Positions 5,048 to 5,101 of a stretch of 5,101 bases of DNA are shown one piece after another. The stretch covers positions 1-5,101 of the forward strand of contig JADGQN010000347.1 of NCBI GenBank assembly GCA_017881765.1. Reading direction: 5' to 3'. The notes beneath the pieces were generated by a model. The model worked only from the letters and a program-made list of their open reading frames with translations. It made no database searches and was not told where the DNA came from. The first letter of the stretch is position 1, and the number at the start of each line of letters is the position of its first letter. A program made the translations under genes and the position numbers. The stretch is from Syntrophobacterales bacterium. GTDB taxonomy: Bacteria; Desulfobacterota; Syntrophorhabdia; Syntrophorhabdales; WCHB1-27.

Positions 5048-5101
5048 TTATACCAAGTTGCATTCAAAAATACGACCCAGCCTTCGGCCGGGTACCCCGG
5101 G
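5048..5101. mobile_element. Second copy of the MITE-like repeat, truncated by the window edge
   Basis: Positions 5049-5101 align without gaps to 3171-3223 at 46 of 53 bases, including 30 identical bases in a row (5072-5101 versus 3194-3223). The copy has the same orientation, starts with the same TTA followed by TACCAAGTTG, and keeps the CCC-A-GCC/TTC-loop hairpin (5076-5092). The differences cluster in a short AT stretch (5066-5070). The right half lies beyond the window, so the second inverted repeat cannot be checked. Confidence 0.75.

Overview
The window is 5.1 kb of chromosome-like bacterial DNA in which every recognisable gene lies on the minus strand, so the reading order is right to left. 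It resembles an environmental, probably anaerobic or microaerobic Gram-negative such as a Desulfobacterota-type organism. This is an inference from the gene mix (periplasmic c-type cytochrome, bacterioferritin, AHAS-like enzyme) and from short intergenic repeats. Nothing in the sequence fixes the taxonomy.

Layout, in transcription order. (1) 5048-5101 is the visible part of a dispersed repeat whose second copy is at 3170-3332. (2) A sigma70-like promoter at about 4897-4924 precedes a bacterioferritin-like diiron protein (4407-4850) and, 60 bases on, a membrane-anchored dihaem cytochrome c with a DUF2231-like N-terminus (3330-4346). These two form a likely iron/electron-transfer operon. (3) A MITE-like element of about 157 bp with imperfect terminal inverted repeats occupies 3173-3329. 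It abuts the cytochrome gene so closely that the TAA stop codon is one of the two TTA trinucleotides flanking the element. (4) A second sigma70-like promoter at about 3097-3125 drives a short-chain dehydrogenase (2311-3048), a NUDIX hydrolase of the COG4119 type (1818-2300) and a thiamine-diphosphate enzyme of the acetolactate-synthase-like family (241-1785). Short spacing suggests one transcript. (5) 121-232 holds a 9-bp tandem repeat arranged as a large imperfect hairpin. (6) The left edge holds the first 32 codons of a sirtuin (Sir2/CobB NAD-dependent deacylase), cut by the window end.

The genes fall into two groups. The bacterioferritin/cytochrome pair plausibly handles iron storage or peroxide/oxygen protection together with periplasmic electron flow. 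The dehydrogenase/NUDIX/ThDP set looks like small-molecule metabolism of unknown substrate, with a sirtuin downstream. No defence system, CRISPR array, RNA gene or complete insertion sequence was seen. The least ordinary items are the two intergenic repeat structures and the bracketing of the ferritin-cytochrome pair by same-orientation copies of one repeat.
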